Numbered from the stretch's first letter, positions 1 through 6,184 are shown. The stretch: 9,245 nt of DNA from Conexivisphaera sp049976725 (GCA_049976725.1 JBMFHR010000034.1:1-9245), one strand, 5' to 3'. A program made the numbers and translations. Notes: generated from the letters alone by a model not told the origin.

Positions 1-42
1 CCCGAGGTCCTTCTGACCAATGCCGGGCGCGGATACAAACTC

Positions 43-50
43 CTTATTAA
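43..50 (+). promoter_or_regulatory. TATA box for the citrate synthase gene
   Basis: The AT-rich octamer CTTATTAA stands out in GC-rich surroundings. Its centre lies about 27-28 bp upstream of the ATG at 74. In archaea that distance places transcription start at or next to the A of the start codon, which implies a leaderless mRNA. No Shine-Dalgarno sequence precedes the ATG, which agrees. The call rests on pattern and spacing only. Confidence 0.6.
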
Positions 51-73
51 CTCGGTTCGACGGACTAATCTCA

Positions 74-1219
74 ATGGAGGCAATAAGCAGGGGTCTGGAG
101 GACGTCAACATAAAGTGGACGAGGCTGACCTCTATTGACGGGGAGCGCGGGATCCTCAGGTACGCCGGCTACAGCGTGGACGACCTCATAAACGGCGGCG
201 CCTCCGCGGAGGAGGTGCAGTACCTGTTCCTTCACGGTGAGCTGCCGCGGGAGCAGCAGCTCCGCGAATTCGCGTCGAGGGTGGAGCGCGGCTACCGCGT
301 GCCCCCTCACGCCCTCTCCGCGATATCGAGCCTGCCCAGGTCGTCCGATGCGGTCGCGCTCCAGATGGCAGCGTTCGCATCGCTCGCCGCATCGGAGCGC
401 TTCAGTTGGGACAAGTCGACCGACAGGGACGTGGCGGCCTCCCTTGTGGGCAACATGCTCACGATAACGGCGAACGCCTACCGCCACATCCTGGGACTGC
501 CGTTCGTCGAACCGGATCCGCGCGGCGGCTACGCGAGGTCCTTCCTCAGGGCCGCCATGGGCAGGGAGCCCACCGAGGACGAGGCGCGCGCGATGAACGC
601 CGCGCTGATACTCTACATGGACCACGAGGTGCCCGCTTCAACGACGGCGGGGCTCGTCGTCGTCTCGACCCTCTCCGACATGTACTCGGGCGTGATCGGC
701 GCCCTGGCGGCGCTGAGGGGGCCCCTCCACGGGGGAGCCGCGGAGGCCGCCATCGCCCAGTTCGCCGAGATAGGCTCCGAGGACGCGGTCGAGGAGTGGT
801 TCCGGGAGAACATAGCGAGCGGGAGGAGGAGGCTCATGGGCTTCGGTCACCGGGTCTACAGGACTTACGATCCCAGGGCCAGGATATTCAAGGGGCTGGC
901 CGAGCGCCTCGCGCCCAGGAACCCCGAGGCCCTGAGGTACTACCGCATCGCCCTGAGGCTCGAGGAGCTGGGGATAGCGCACTTCGGGCGGAAGGGCATC
1001 TACCCGAACACCGACTTCTGGTCCGGGATAGTCTACGCGTCGATGGGGTTCCCGCTCAGGAACAACATCTACACGGCGCTGTTCGCCCTCTCCAGGATCA
1101 CGGGATGGCTGGCGCACTTCATCGAGTACGTGGAGGAGCAGCACCGCCTGATAAGGCCCCGCGCGGTCTACACGGGCCCCGGGGAGAGGAAGTTCGTCCC
1201 GCTCCCCCAGCGCTCATAG
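74..1219 (+). CDS. citrate synthase / 2-methylcitrate synthase
   Basis: This enzyme condenses acetyl-CoA or propionyl-CoA with oxaloacetate to give citrate or 2-methylcitrate in the cytoplasm. From ATG 74 it has 381 residues, the usual length for archaeal citrate synthases. The start is preferred over ATG 20 because homologues begin close to the RGLEDV segment, because a TATA box sits 27-28 bp upstream, and because the extra 18 residues look non-conserved. Visible landmarks are the oxaloacetate-binding His184 in DHEVPAST, the catalytic His219 in GPLHGGA, the family signature GFGHRVYRTYDPR with catalytic His259, and the catalytic Asp314 in PNTDFWSG. The Sulfolobus-like N-terminus (IDGERGILRYAGYSV) points to the archaeal branch, some members of which are bifunctional. 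The converging prpD-prpB unit suggests it serves as the methylcitrate synthase, perhaps as well as in the citric acid cycle. Substrate preference cannot be read from the sequence. The last 6 bp overlap the end of prpB. Confidence 0.95.
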   Translation: MEAISRGLEDVNIKWTRLTSIDGERGILRYAGYSVDDLINGGASAEEVQYLFLHGELPREQQLREFASRVERGYRVPPHALSAISSLPRSSDAVALQMAAFASLAASERFSWDKSTDRDVAASLVGNMLTITANAYRHILGLPFVEPDPRGGYARSFLRAAMGREPTEDEARAMNAALILYMDHEVPASTTAGLVVVSTLSDMYSGVIGALAALRGPLHGGAAEAAIAQFAEIGSEDAVEEWFRENIASGRRRLMGFGHRVYRTYDPRARIFKGLAERLAPRNPEALRYYRIALRLEELGIAHFGRKGIYPNTDFWSGIVYASMGFPLRNNIYTALFALSRITGWLAHFIEYVEEQHRLIRPRAVYTGPGERKFVPLPQRS

Positions 1220-2041
1220 CGCCGATCTGCGCGCCGCCTCCCTGGCGATTTCCCGGTCCAGCTCCTCGTAGCTGTGGTACCGTATGACTTCGTATTGTTC
1301 CTCCCTGCTCATCAGCCTTCCCAGGATGTCCCCCTGGGTCCCCCTCTCAGCCAGGTGCGCGTACGCCTCCATGGCCGCCCTCGCTGCGGCCCTGAACGCG
1401 GTCACAGGGAATATCACTATCCTGTAGCCCATCTCGCGGAACTCCCCCGCGCTGATGTAGGGGCTCTTGCCGAACTCCGTCATATTGGCCAGCAGGGGGT
1501 ACTTAATCCTCCTGGCCGCCTCCTCGAACTCCTCCCTGCTCAGAAGCGCCTCCGGGAATATCACGTCAGCCCCTGCCCTCCCGTAGAGGTTCCCCCTCTC
1601 TATGGCCTCCTCCAGCCCCATGACGCCCCTCGCGTCGGTCCTGGCCACTATCAGTGCCCTCCTCCTGGCCCTGAGGGCGGCCGTCAGCTTCTCCACCATC
1701 TCCTCCCTGCTCACGACCTCCTTCCCCTCCAGGTGCCCGCACCTCTTGGGCATCCTCTGATCCTCTATCTGCACCGCGCTGGCCCCGGCCTCCTCCAGGA
1801 TCCTCACCGCGCGGTAGACGTTCAGCGCCTCCCCGAAGCCCGTGTCGGCGTCGACTATTATTGGCAGGTCGGTGACCCTCCTTATCCTCCTCACGGCCTC
1901 GGCCACCTCGTCGAGCGTTATCAGGCCCAGGTCGGGCAGCCCCATGGACGACGTCAGCGCCGCGCCGGAGAGATAGAGCGCGCGGAAGCCCGCCCTCTCC
2001 GCCAGGAGGGCTGAGAACGGATCCCACACGCCCGGGGCCAC
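1214..2041 (-). CDS. prpB: 2-methylisocitrate lyase (isocitrate lyase/PEP mutase superfamily)
   Basis: This enzyme cleaves 2-methylisocitrate to pyruvate and succinate, the last step of the methylcitrate cycle. The superfamily TIM barrel shows GLPDLG (35-40), the metal-site segment DADTGFG (64-70), IEDQ (92-95), the nucleophile motif KRCGH with Cys101, ARTDA, and the C-terminal ANMTEFG segment. This combination favours methylisocitrate lyase over PEP mutase or true isocitrate lyase. The start is GTG at 2041, with GGAG six bases upstream at 2051-2048. No ATG, GTG or TTG lies between it and the in-frame stop at 2107-2105. The 275-residue product lacks about 20 N-terminal residues present in E. 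coli PrpB. It begins 25 bp after prpD, so the two are probably cotranscribed. It converges on the citrate synthase gene with a 6 bp overlap. An alternative is a related lyase or oxaloacetate decarboxylase, which is less likely given prpD next door. Confidence 0.92.
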   Translation of the reverse strand: MAPGVWDPFSALLAERAGFRALYLSGAALTSSMGLPDLGLITLDEVAEAVRRIRRVTDLPIIVDADTGFGEALNVYRAVRILEEAGASAVQIEDQRMPKRCGHLEGKEVVSREEMVEKLTAALRARRRALIVARTDARGVMGLEEAIERGNLYGRAGADVIFPEALLSREEFEEAARRIKYPLLANMTEFGKSPYISAGEFREMGYRIVIFPVTAFRAAARAAMEAYAHLAERGTQGDILGRLMSREEQYEVIRYHSYEELDREIAREAARRSAL

Positions 2042-2047
2042 GGTGAA

Positions 2048-2051
2048 CTCC
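2048..2051 (-). promoter_or_regulatory. ribosome binding site deciding the prpB GTG start
   Basis: GGAG on the minus strand ends six bases before the GTG at 2041. It supports GTG as the start in a frame that has no other standard initiation codon after the upstream stop. It sits in the 25 bp gap behind prpD, as expected for an internal operon gene. Confidence 0.5.
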
Positions 2052-2066
2052 GAGCCCAGGATCCCC

Positions 2067-3359
2067 TCAGACGACGAGGTCCACCACCTCCGCCTCCCGG
2101 GCCCTCATGGCAGCTTCCAGGGAGTCCCCGCGCAGTCCCAGCGCCCTCGCCTTGGACTCTAGCTCCTCATCGCTCATCGGTCTGTCCGCGTGCCCCCTGG
2201 GGAGCTCGAGGTAAGACTCATAGGTGCCCCTGTTCGTCCTCACAGTTATTCTCACGGGGAGCTTGGCCGGGTACATCCTCGTGAAATCCTCCCTCTCCAC
2301 GACCTTCACCTTGGACACGACGTCCCTGACCCTCGGATCCCCTATCAGGTCGTACGAGTCGAGCCAGAACCTCCGCTCGACCAGCGCCACCGCTACCATG
2401 AAGGGCAGGCTGTGGTCCGCCGTCTCCCTGTTCCTCGGCGCCCACTTGCTCTGATCGTCCGCGAGTATTGTCCTGGCGGCCTCGTACGTCTCCACCAGGA
2501 CCTCCTCCACCTCGCCCTCGAGCTCCATCGAGAGCGCCGCCTCTATCGCCGCCTGGGCGTGGTACTCCGCCGGGTACTCCTTTATGTGCGTCCTGAGTAT
2601 TCCCCTGGGCTCCCCCAGCCCCCTGAAGGCGTCCTCGTTCACCTCCCTCAGGACGACGTTGACCAGGCCCATCCTCCCCGAGAACGGGAGCGCGGGGCCC
2701 GTGAGGCCCTCCCTCGCGAGGAGGGCCGCGAAGGCCGCGTTGCGCGACGCGTCGGCCGCGGCGCCCGCCTTCCACATAGAGAGCGCCCCGCTCCTCGTCT
2801 CCCTCAGGGCAACGTTCGGCACGAGCGCCAGCGATACCGCGTTCTTCGTTCTCTCGCGGTCCAGCCCGAGCATCTTGGAGAGCGCCGCCGCCTCGGCGAC
2901 GCCCAGGAAGAGCACGTGGTCGAACCCCCTGGCCCTCAGCGACGAGTAGTCGCACAGCCTGACCCCCACCTCGTATCCCACCGCGGCGGCCTCCACGAGC
3001 CTCCTGCCCGTGGCCCCGACCATCGCGCCGACCGCCAGGAGCCCCCCGAGCATGTCGCTCGGGTGCAGCGGTTCCCTGGAGAGGTATGTGTCGTTGAAGT
3101 CGAGGTACCTGATGAGGAAGGTGTTGTAGAACGACGCGTAGTCGGGCGAGAGCCGCATCCCGTCGACAGTCCTCGCCGCCCCGGGAAACGAGGCCCCCGC
3201 GGCCCTCAGGATGCCCGCCGCCGCGGAGCGCGATGAGTAGGCCGCGTTGGCGAGCGAGTCCACGATCCTCCTCTCCACCTCGTGCACAACCTCGCTGGAT
3301 ATCCTGTCGTAGTCGACTTCCTGCACGTAATCCGCTATGATGTCGGAGATCTCCTCCAT
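2067..3359 (-). CDS. prpD: MmgE/PrpD family protein, probable 2-methylcitrate dehydratase
   Basis: The likely role is dehydration of 2-methylcitrate to 2-methyl-cis-aconitate in the methylcitrate cycle. The family is recognised from YLDFNDTYL (85-93) followed by HPSD (99-102), the segment KEYPAEYHAQAAIEAAL, ADHSLPFMVAVAL, and the C-terminal LPRGHADRPMSDEEL. With start ATG 3359 it has 430 residues, within the family range and shorter than E. coli PrpD. A frame-extended start at ATG 3410 would add 17 residues, including WVTRLYRACG. It is less likely because the TATA-like box CTTATAT lies inside that extension, 28 bp upstream of ATG 3359, fitting a leaderless mRNA. No Shine-Dalgarno sequence precedes either ATG. 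The gene leads the prpD-prpB unit. MmgE/PrpD also includes cis-aconitate decarboxylases and other enzymes, so substrate is inferred from the neighbouring lyase and synthase. Confidence 0.9.
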   Translation of the reverse strand: MEEISDIIADYVQEVDYDRISSEVVHEVERRIVDSLANAAYSSRSAAAGILRAAGASFPGAARTVDGMRLSPDYASFYNTFLIRYLDFNDTYLSREPLHPSDMLGGLLAVGAMVGATGRRLVEAAAVGYEVGVRLCDYSSLRARGFDHVLFLGVAEAAALSKMLGLDRERTKNAVSLALVPNVALRETRSGALSMWKAGAAADASRNAAFAALLAREGLTGPALPFSGRMGLVNVVLREVNEDAFRGLGEPRGILRTHIKEYPAEYHAQAAIEAALSMELEGEVEEVLVETYEAARTILADDQSKWAPRNRETADHSLPFMVAVALVERRFWLDSYDLIGDPRVRDVVSKVKVVEREDFTRMYPAKLPVRITVRTNRGTYESYLELPRGHADRPMSDEELESKARALGLRGDSLEAAMRAREAEVVDLVV

Positions 3360-3383
3360 CGCGTCGAGTGTGCCACAGGCGCG

Positions 3384-3390
3384 ATATAAG
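3384..3390 (-). promoter_or_regulatory. TATA box for prpD-prpB
   Basis: On the minus strand this reads CTTATAT, centred 28 bp upstream of ATG 3359, which is the leaderless spacing seen at other genes here. A second AT box at 3410-3417 could also be read in this direction, giving a leader of roughly 25 bases, but it fits the tRNA better. Confidence 0.55.
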
Positions 3391-3409
3391 CGCGTCACCC
3401 AGCGCGCCA

Positions 3410-3417
3410 TTTAAATA
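3410..3417 (+). promoter_or_regulatory. TATA box for tRNA-Pro
   Basis: TTTAAATA is centred about 29 bp upstream of the mature tRNA 5' end at 3443. This predicts transcription start two or three bases before the tRNA, as is common for archaeal tRNA genes. The core TTTAAA is palindromic, so the box could work in either direction. Confidence 0.65.
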
Positions 3418-3442
3418 AGGTCGGCGCCGCTCACGCATCACT

Positions 3443-3517
3443 GGGGCTGTGGGCTAGCCTGGTCAGGCTGCCGGCCTTGGGCGCCGGCGGTCGCCGGTTC
3501 AAATCCGGCCAGCCCCA
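3443..3517 (+). tRNA. tRNA-Pro (anticodon TGG), no intron
   Basis: A full cloverleaf folds by hand. Acceptor arm GGGGCTG (3443-3449) pairs with CAGCCCC (3510-3516). The D stem is 3452-3455 with 3466-3469, including two G-U pairs. Anticodon stem CCGGC (3471-3475) pairs with GCCGG (3483-3487) around loop CTTGGGC, giving anticodon TGG (proline). T stem GCCGG (3493-3497) pairs with CCGGC (3505-3509) around TTCAAAT. The discriminator is A3517 and is followed by CCT, so the CCA end is not encoded and must be added by a CCA-adding enzyme; such a gene lies at 7270-8628. No intron or bulge-helix-bulge is present. Confidence 0.97.
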
Positions 3518-3653
3518 CCTCCGCGCGGAAGGCGGTCCATACTGAGGGGTTCCCGGGGCGCGCGGCGCCGGCGGTCCTCCTCCGCCAACGGACCCGCGGA
3601 TCCGGCTCTGCGCGCGGCATGTTTTTATCCGGCCGCCGCCGCGCGCCCACTGG
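3518..3653. other. intergenic spacer between tRNA-Pro and the hydrolase gene
   Basis: These 136 bp carry no credible reading frame. They contain the hydrolase TATA box at 3622-3628 and an exact 13-base copy (3564-3576) of part of the tRNA anticodon-arm region (3480-3492). No T-rich terminator run follows the tRNA. Confidence 0.5.
3622..3628 (+). promoter_or_regulatory. TATA box for the metallo-beta-lactamase-fold gene
   Basis: TTTTTAT is the only AT-rich heptamer in a GC-rich spacer. It is centred 29 bp upstream of ATG 3654, again at leaderless spacing. Confidence 0.6.
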
Positions 3654-4310
3654 ATGCCGGAGCTCGTGTACGGCATTTACCGCATCCCGATAGAGCAGGT
3701 GAACGGCAATTCCTACATCGTCGTGAGGGGAAATGAAGCCCTGATCGTCGACACCGGAACCCCCGGGAACGCCGGGAGGATACTGAAGGAGGTCGAGTCC
3801 CTGGGCGGCGCCAGGGTCTCGGCCATAGTGCTGACGCATTACCACCTGGATCACTCGGGCTCGGCCGCCGACCTCAGGGCGGCCACCGGCGCCAGGGTCT
3901 ACGTCCACGAGGCAGATGCGCCCTTCGTGAGCGGCAGGGAGAGGCCGCCCCTCCCGCCCACGGTCCCCAGGGAGACGCTGAGCGCGTACTCGAGCATGAA
4001 GCCGGTGGAGCCGGACTCCCTTCTAAGGGACGGCGACGTGGTCCTCGGCTTCCGCGTGATACACGCGCCCGGCCACACTCCGGGCTCCATAGTCCTCCAC
4101 GATGGCCGTGCCCTCTTCGCGGGGGACAACATCAACGTGCGGGACGGCTCGATACAGGGCTCCCCCGCGCCCTACGATTGGGACGGCGCGAAGGCCAGGG
4201 AGAGCCTGGGGAAGCTCCTGGAGCTCGACTTCGACCTGCTGCTCCCGGGCCACGGCCCGCCGGTCCTGGGCGATGCGGCCGAGAAGGCCAGGAGGTCCCT
4301 GAGGCGCTAG
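3654..4310 (+). CDS. metallo-beta-lactamase-fold hydrolase (glyoxalase II-like)
   Basis: This is a 218-residue single-domain hydrolase that should bind two zinc or iron ions. The metal ligands are visible: HYHLDH (62-67) giving the HxHxDH motif, His141 in APGHTPGS, Asp158 in FAGDN, and His200 in LLPGHGPP. The ALIVDTG strand at 29-35 opens the fold as in glyoxalase II and related thioesterases. There is no signal peptide and no C-terminal nucleic-acid domain (no beta-CASP), so an RNase role is unlikely. Substrate cannot be assigned: thioester hydrolysis such as hydroxyacylglutathione-type substrates, lactone hydrolysis and others share these motifs. The gene is monocistronic by its own TATA box and is separated by 125 bp from the next gene. 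ATG 3654 has no Shine-Dalgarno sequence and fits a leaderless transcript. Confidence 0.9.
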   Translation: MPELVYGIYRIPIEQVNGNSYIVVRGNEALIVDTGTPGNAGRILKEVESLGGARVSAIVLTHYHLDHSGSAADLRAATGARVYVHEADAPFVSGRERPPLPPTVPRETLSAYSSMKPVEPDSLLRDGDVVLGFRVIHAPGHTPGSIVLHDGRALFAGDNINVRDGSIQGSPAPYDWDGAKARESLGKLLELDFDLLLPGHGPPVLGDAAEKARRSLRR

Positions 4311-4377
4311 CGCCGGCCATTCTCATCGCGGCCGCGGGCTCCCGCCGACCGGCCGTGCCCGGCCCCCTCTTGTCAAA

Positions 4378-4387
4378 TATATTTAAA
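4378..4387 (+). promoter_or_regulatory. TATA box of the NrdD-like regulator gene
   Basis: TATATTTAAA lies in an AT-rich island (4371-4412 has only 9 G or C in 42). It is centred about 53 bp upstream of the TTG start, which predicts transcription start near 4410 and a leader of about 26 bases carrying a Shine-Dalgarno sequence. A weaker AT box at 4399-4409 could give a nearly leaderless start instead. Confidence 0.55.
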
Positions 4388-4407
4388 CTGTGCTCAACAA
4401 AATTTAA
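4383..4407 (+). promoter_or_regulatory. candidate operator dyad upstream of the regulator gene
   Basis: TTAAACTGTG (4383-4392) and CAAAATTTAA (4398-4407) form an inverted repeat matching at 8 of 10 positions with a 5-base spacer. It overlaps the end of the TATA box and precedes the inferred transcription start. That position suits a repressor and would suit autoregulation by the winged-helix protein. AT-rich composition makes chance symmetry possible. Confidence 0.35.
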
Positions 4408-4423
4408 TTGATGGGATGCCCTC

Positions 4424-4428
4424 GGGAG
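4424..4428 (+). promoter_or_regulatory. ribosome binding site for the regulator TTG start
   Basis: GGGAG ends seven bases before TTG 4436. The in-frame stop TGA at 4409-4411 and the absence of any ATG or GTG between it and 4436 leave TTG as the first standard start, and the site supports it. Confidence 0.5.
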
Positions 4429-4435
4429 TGGTGGG

Positions 4436-6184
4436 TTGTCCGAGGGGCAGTTCAGGCGTGCCATTGGGATCTTCTCCGTCGTCTCCTCCCCCAGCAGGCT
4501 GGAGATCCTGAGGCAGCTGAACTCCAAGGGGCCCATGAGCTACTCCGAGCTCAAGTCCAGCACCGGGTTCAGGGCCAAGAAGGAGTCGGGGAAGTTCGCC
4601 TACCACCTGAGGAAGCTGCTGAGGCAGGGCCTCATACAGCACAACAGGATGGACAAGAAGTACAGCATAACGCCCCTCGGTCGCCTCGTGCTGAACGCGG
4701 CCAGGGAGATAGACGAGAGGGCGCTGCTCCACGTGGAGCAGATAATGCTGAGGACCACCAGGGAGACGCTGGAGCCCTTCAACTCGAACAGGCTGGTGCA
4801 GAGCCTCATCAAGGAGGCCGGCATGTCCAGGGATGCCGCGCAGAAGGTCGCTTCGGAGATAGAGCACCTGGTGGCGGGGCGCGAGGGCCTCTACCTGACC
4901 AGCCCCATGGTGAGGGAGATGGCATCCTACATACTCCTCATGGACGGCCGGGACGAGGAGCGCGGGAGATTCGCCAAGCTGGGAATATCAGCGTGGGACC
5001 TGGAGTCGCTGCTCTCGGCGTCGCCGGGCATTCAGAGCTCGATCCGCGTGGCCGGCCTCCGCGCGCTCCGCGAGCGCGAGCTGTTCTCGGTGTACCCGAA
5101 GGACGTCGTGGACGCGCACCTGGAGGGCGAGCTCAACATAAGGGACATGGGCACCTCGACGCTGTCCCCCGACTACGTGTCGGTGCCGCTCGAGCTCATC
5201 GGCGGATCCCTGGAGCGCCTCCTGTCCCTGGCCCTCTCCACGAGGGTGGAGCTCTCGATCGTCGTCCCGGAGGGCAGCGACGCGCGGGGCCTTCGCGGCA
5301 TGCTGTCGGAGGCGGAGATGGCGCTGAGGGCCTACGGTTGGCCGGTCCTGCTCAACGCGGTCCTCACCGACGAGGACCTCCTGGAGGTCGCCGAGGGCCT
5401 CCGCGGCGGCGAGGGCTCGAGGCTGGCGTTCACCCTGGCCTTCCGGGGATCGCAGAGGGCGGCGCTCGACATGGCCTCGCGGGGACTGGCGGTTGCCACC
5501 TCGCAGGGCGATGCGCTCAGGTCCTTCGCGGGCGCGCCGGTGGATCCAGGGCTCCCCATCGTGTCCGTCGCGGGGGCGTCCGTCAACGTGCCGCGCCTCT
5601 CCTACGAGACGCAGGGCGACGAGGCGTACTTCAGCGCGAGGCTCCTCCAGGTCGTCGAGAAGGCCTCGATAGCGCTTGAGCACCGCCTGAGGCACATATC
5701 GAGGTCAACCGACGGTCACCTGCGGCTACCGGGCGCGGAGGTCATGGGGTTCGTCAACGTGATCGGTTACGCGGAGTCGCCCCCCGCCGTCGGGCTCGGC
5801 CAGGGCCTCGTGAAGCTCATCGAGGGCGCGGGCGTCCGCGCGGCGTTCCTCTACGATAATCTATCTGCACGGAGGCTTCGCCACCTCGACGCGGAGCGCA
5901 TGCCCCCGACCGAGCTCCCCCGCGCTCCCGGCTGGATCCTGGAAGGTTACACGAGCGGCCACTACTCGCCGGACGGCGCGCGGCTGCAGGCGCCGCCCCC
6001 GGCCTACACGCTCGTCGTCCAGTCGCACGAGGCGCGCGAGCTGCCCAGCGGCCAGGTCTCCTTAGTCCCGACGTTCAGGGTGTGCAGGGCGTGCGGCTCG
6101 CTGAACCCGCCCGGGGCGACCTCCTGCTCCAAGTGCGGGTCCTCGTCCCTGTCCCCGCTCTACGACGGCGTGCTAGTGCCCTGA
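4436..6184 (+). CDS. wHTH / ATP-cone / degenerate NrdD-like protein with zinc ribbon; putative nucleotide-sensing regulator
   Basis: The 582-residue product has four parts. Residues 8-85 form an ArsR-type winged helix-turn-helix (SPSRLEILRQL, SYSELK, KFAYHLRKLLRQGLI, YSITPLGRLVL). Residues 107-190 resemble an ATP-cone (EPFNSNRLVQSLIKEAGMS and the following helices), the nucleotide-binding allosteric module of ribonucleotide reductases and NrdR. Residues 210-530 resemble class III reductase NrdD: VYPKDVVDAHLEGELNIRD, SVNVPRLSYETQGDE, and GYTSGHYSPDG, where NrdD enzymes have a YTNSxHxP-like segment. Residues 550-567 are a zinc ribbon (CRAC and CSKC), as at the NrdD C-terminus. All four cysteines of the protein are in that ribbon, so the reductase catalytic cysteines are absent, and the glycyl-radical motif (RVxGY-like) is replaced by YDGVL around Gly578. 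The inferred role is a transcription factor responding to ATP/dATP, with the reductase body kept as a structural or ligand-binding domain. Targets are unknown. It converges on the NAC gene with a 12 bp overlap. Confidence 0.85.
   Translation: MSEGQFRRAIGIFSVVSSPSRLEILRQLNSKGPMSYSELKSSTGFRAKKESGKFAYHLRKLLRQGLIQHNRMDKKYSITPLGRLVLNAAREIDERALLHVEQIMLRTTRETLEPFNSNRLVQSLIKEAGMSRDAAQKVASEIEHLVAGREGLYLTSPMVREMASYILLMDGRDEERGRFAKLGISAWDLESLLSASPGIQSSIRVAGLRALRERELFSVYPKDVVDAHLEGELNIRDMGTSTLSPDYVSVPLELIGGSLERLLSLALSTRVELSIVVPEGSDARGLRGMLSEAEMALRAYGWPVLLNAVLTDEDLLEVAEGLRGGEGSRLAFTLAFRGSQRAALDMASRGLAVATSQGDALRSFAGAPVDPGLPIVSVAGASVNVPRLSYETQGDEAYFSARLLQVVEKASIALEHRLRHISRSTDGHLRLPGAEVMGFVNVIGYAESPPAVGLGQGLVKLIEGAGVRAAFLYDNLSARRLRHLDAERMPPTELPRAPGWILEGYTSGHYSPDGARLQAPPPAYTLVVQSHEARELPSGQVSLVPTFRVCRACGSLNPPGATSCSKCGSSSLSPLYDGVLVP

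Noticed and set aside
20..73. 18-residue N-terminal extension of citrate synthase from ATG 20
   Set aside because: Homologues start near residue 19, a TATA box for ATG 74 lies within this stretch, and no initiation signal precedes ATG 20.
1274..3236. Long + strand reading frames opposite prpB and prpD
   Set aside because: They are antisense frames rich in Pro, Arg and His with no domain pattern; the minus-strand genes carry family motifs throughout.
3431..3676. Minus-strand reading frame across the tRNA encoding GWPDLNRRPPAPKAG
   Set aside because: This is the familiar false protein produced by translating the reverse strand of a tRNA gene; the tRNA fold is complete and convincing.
4334..4345. 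GCGGG-CT-CCCGC hairpin downstream of the hydrolase gene as a terminator
   Set aside because: The loop would be only two bases and no T-rich run follows closely; such symmetry is expected in GC-rich DNA.
4378..4392. NrdR box in the regulator promoter
   Set aside because: The ATATAT centre resembles the core of a bacterial NrdR box, but the flanking ACAC/GTGT arms are missing and NrdR is essentially bacterial; a simple TATA box explains it.
4408..5679. 423-codon + strand reading frame within the regulator gene
   Set aside because: It is a shifted frame of the regulator, very rich in Arg, Gly, Pro and Ala as expected from GC-rich DNA, with no recognisable domain. The frame at 4436 has clear domain motifs.
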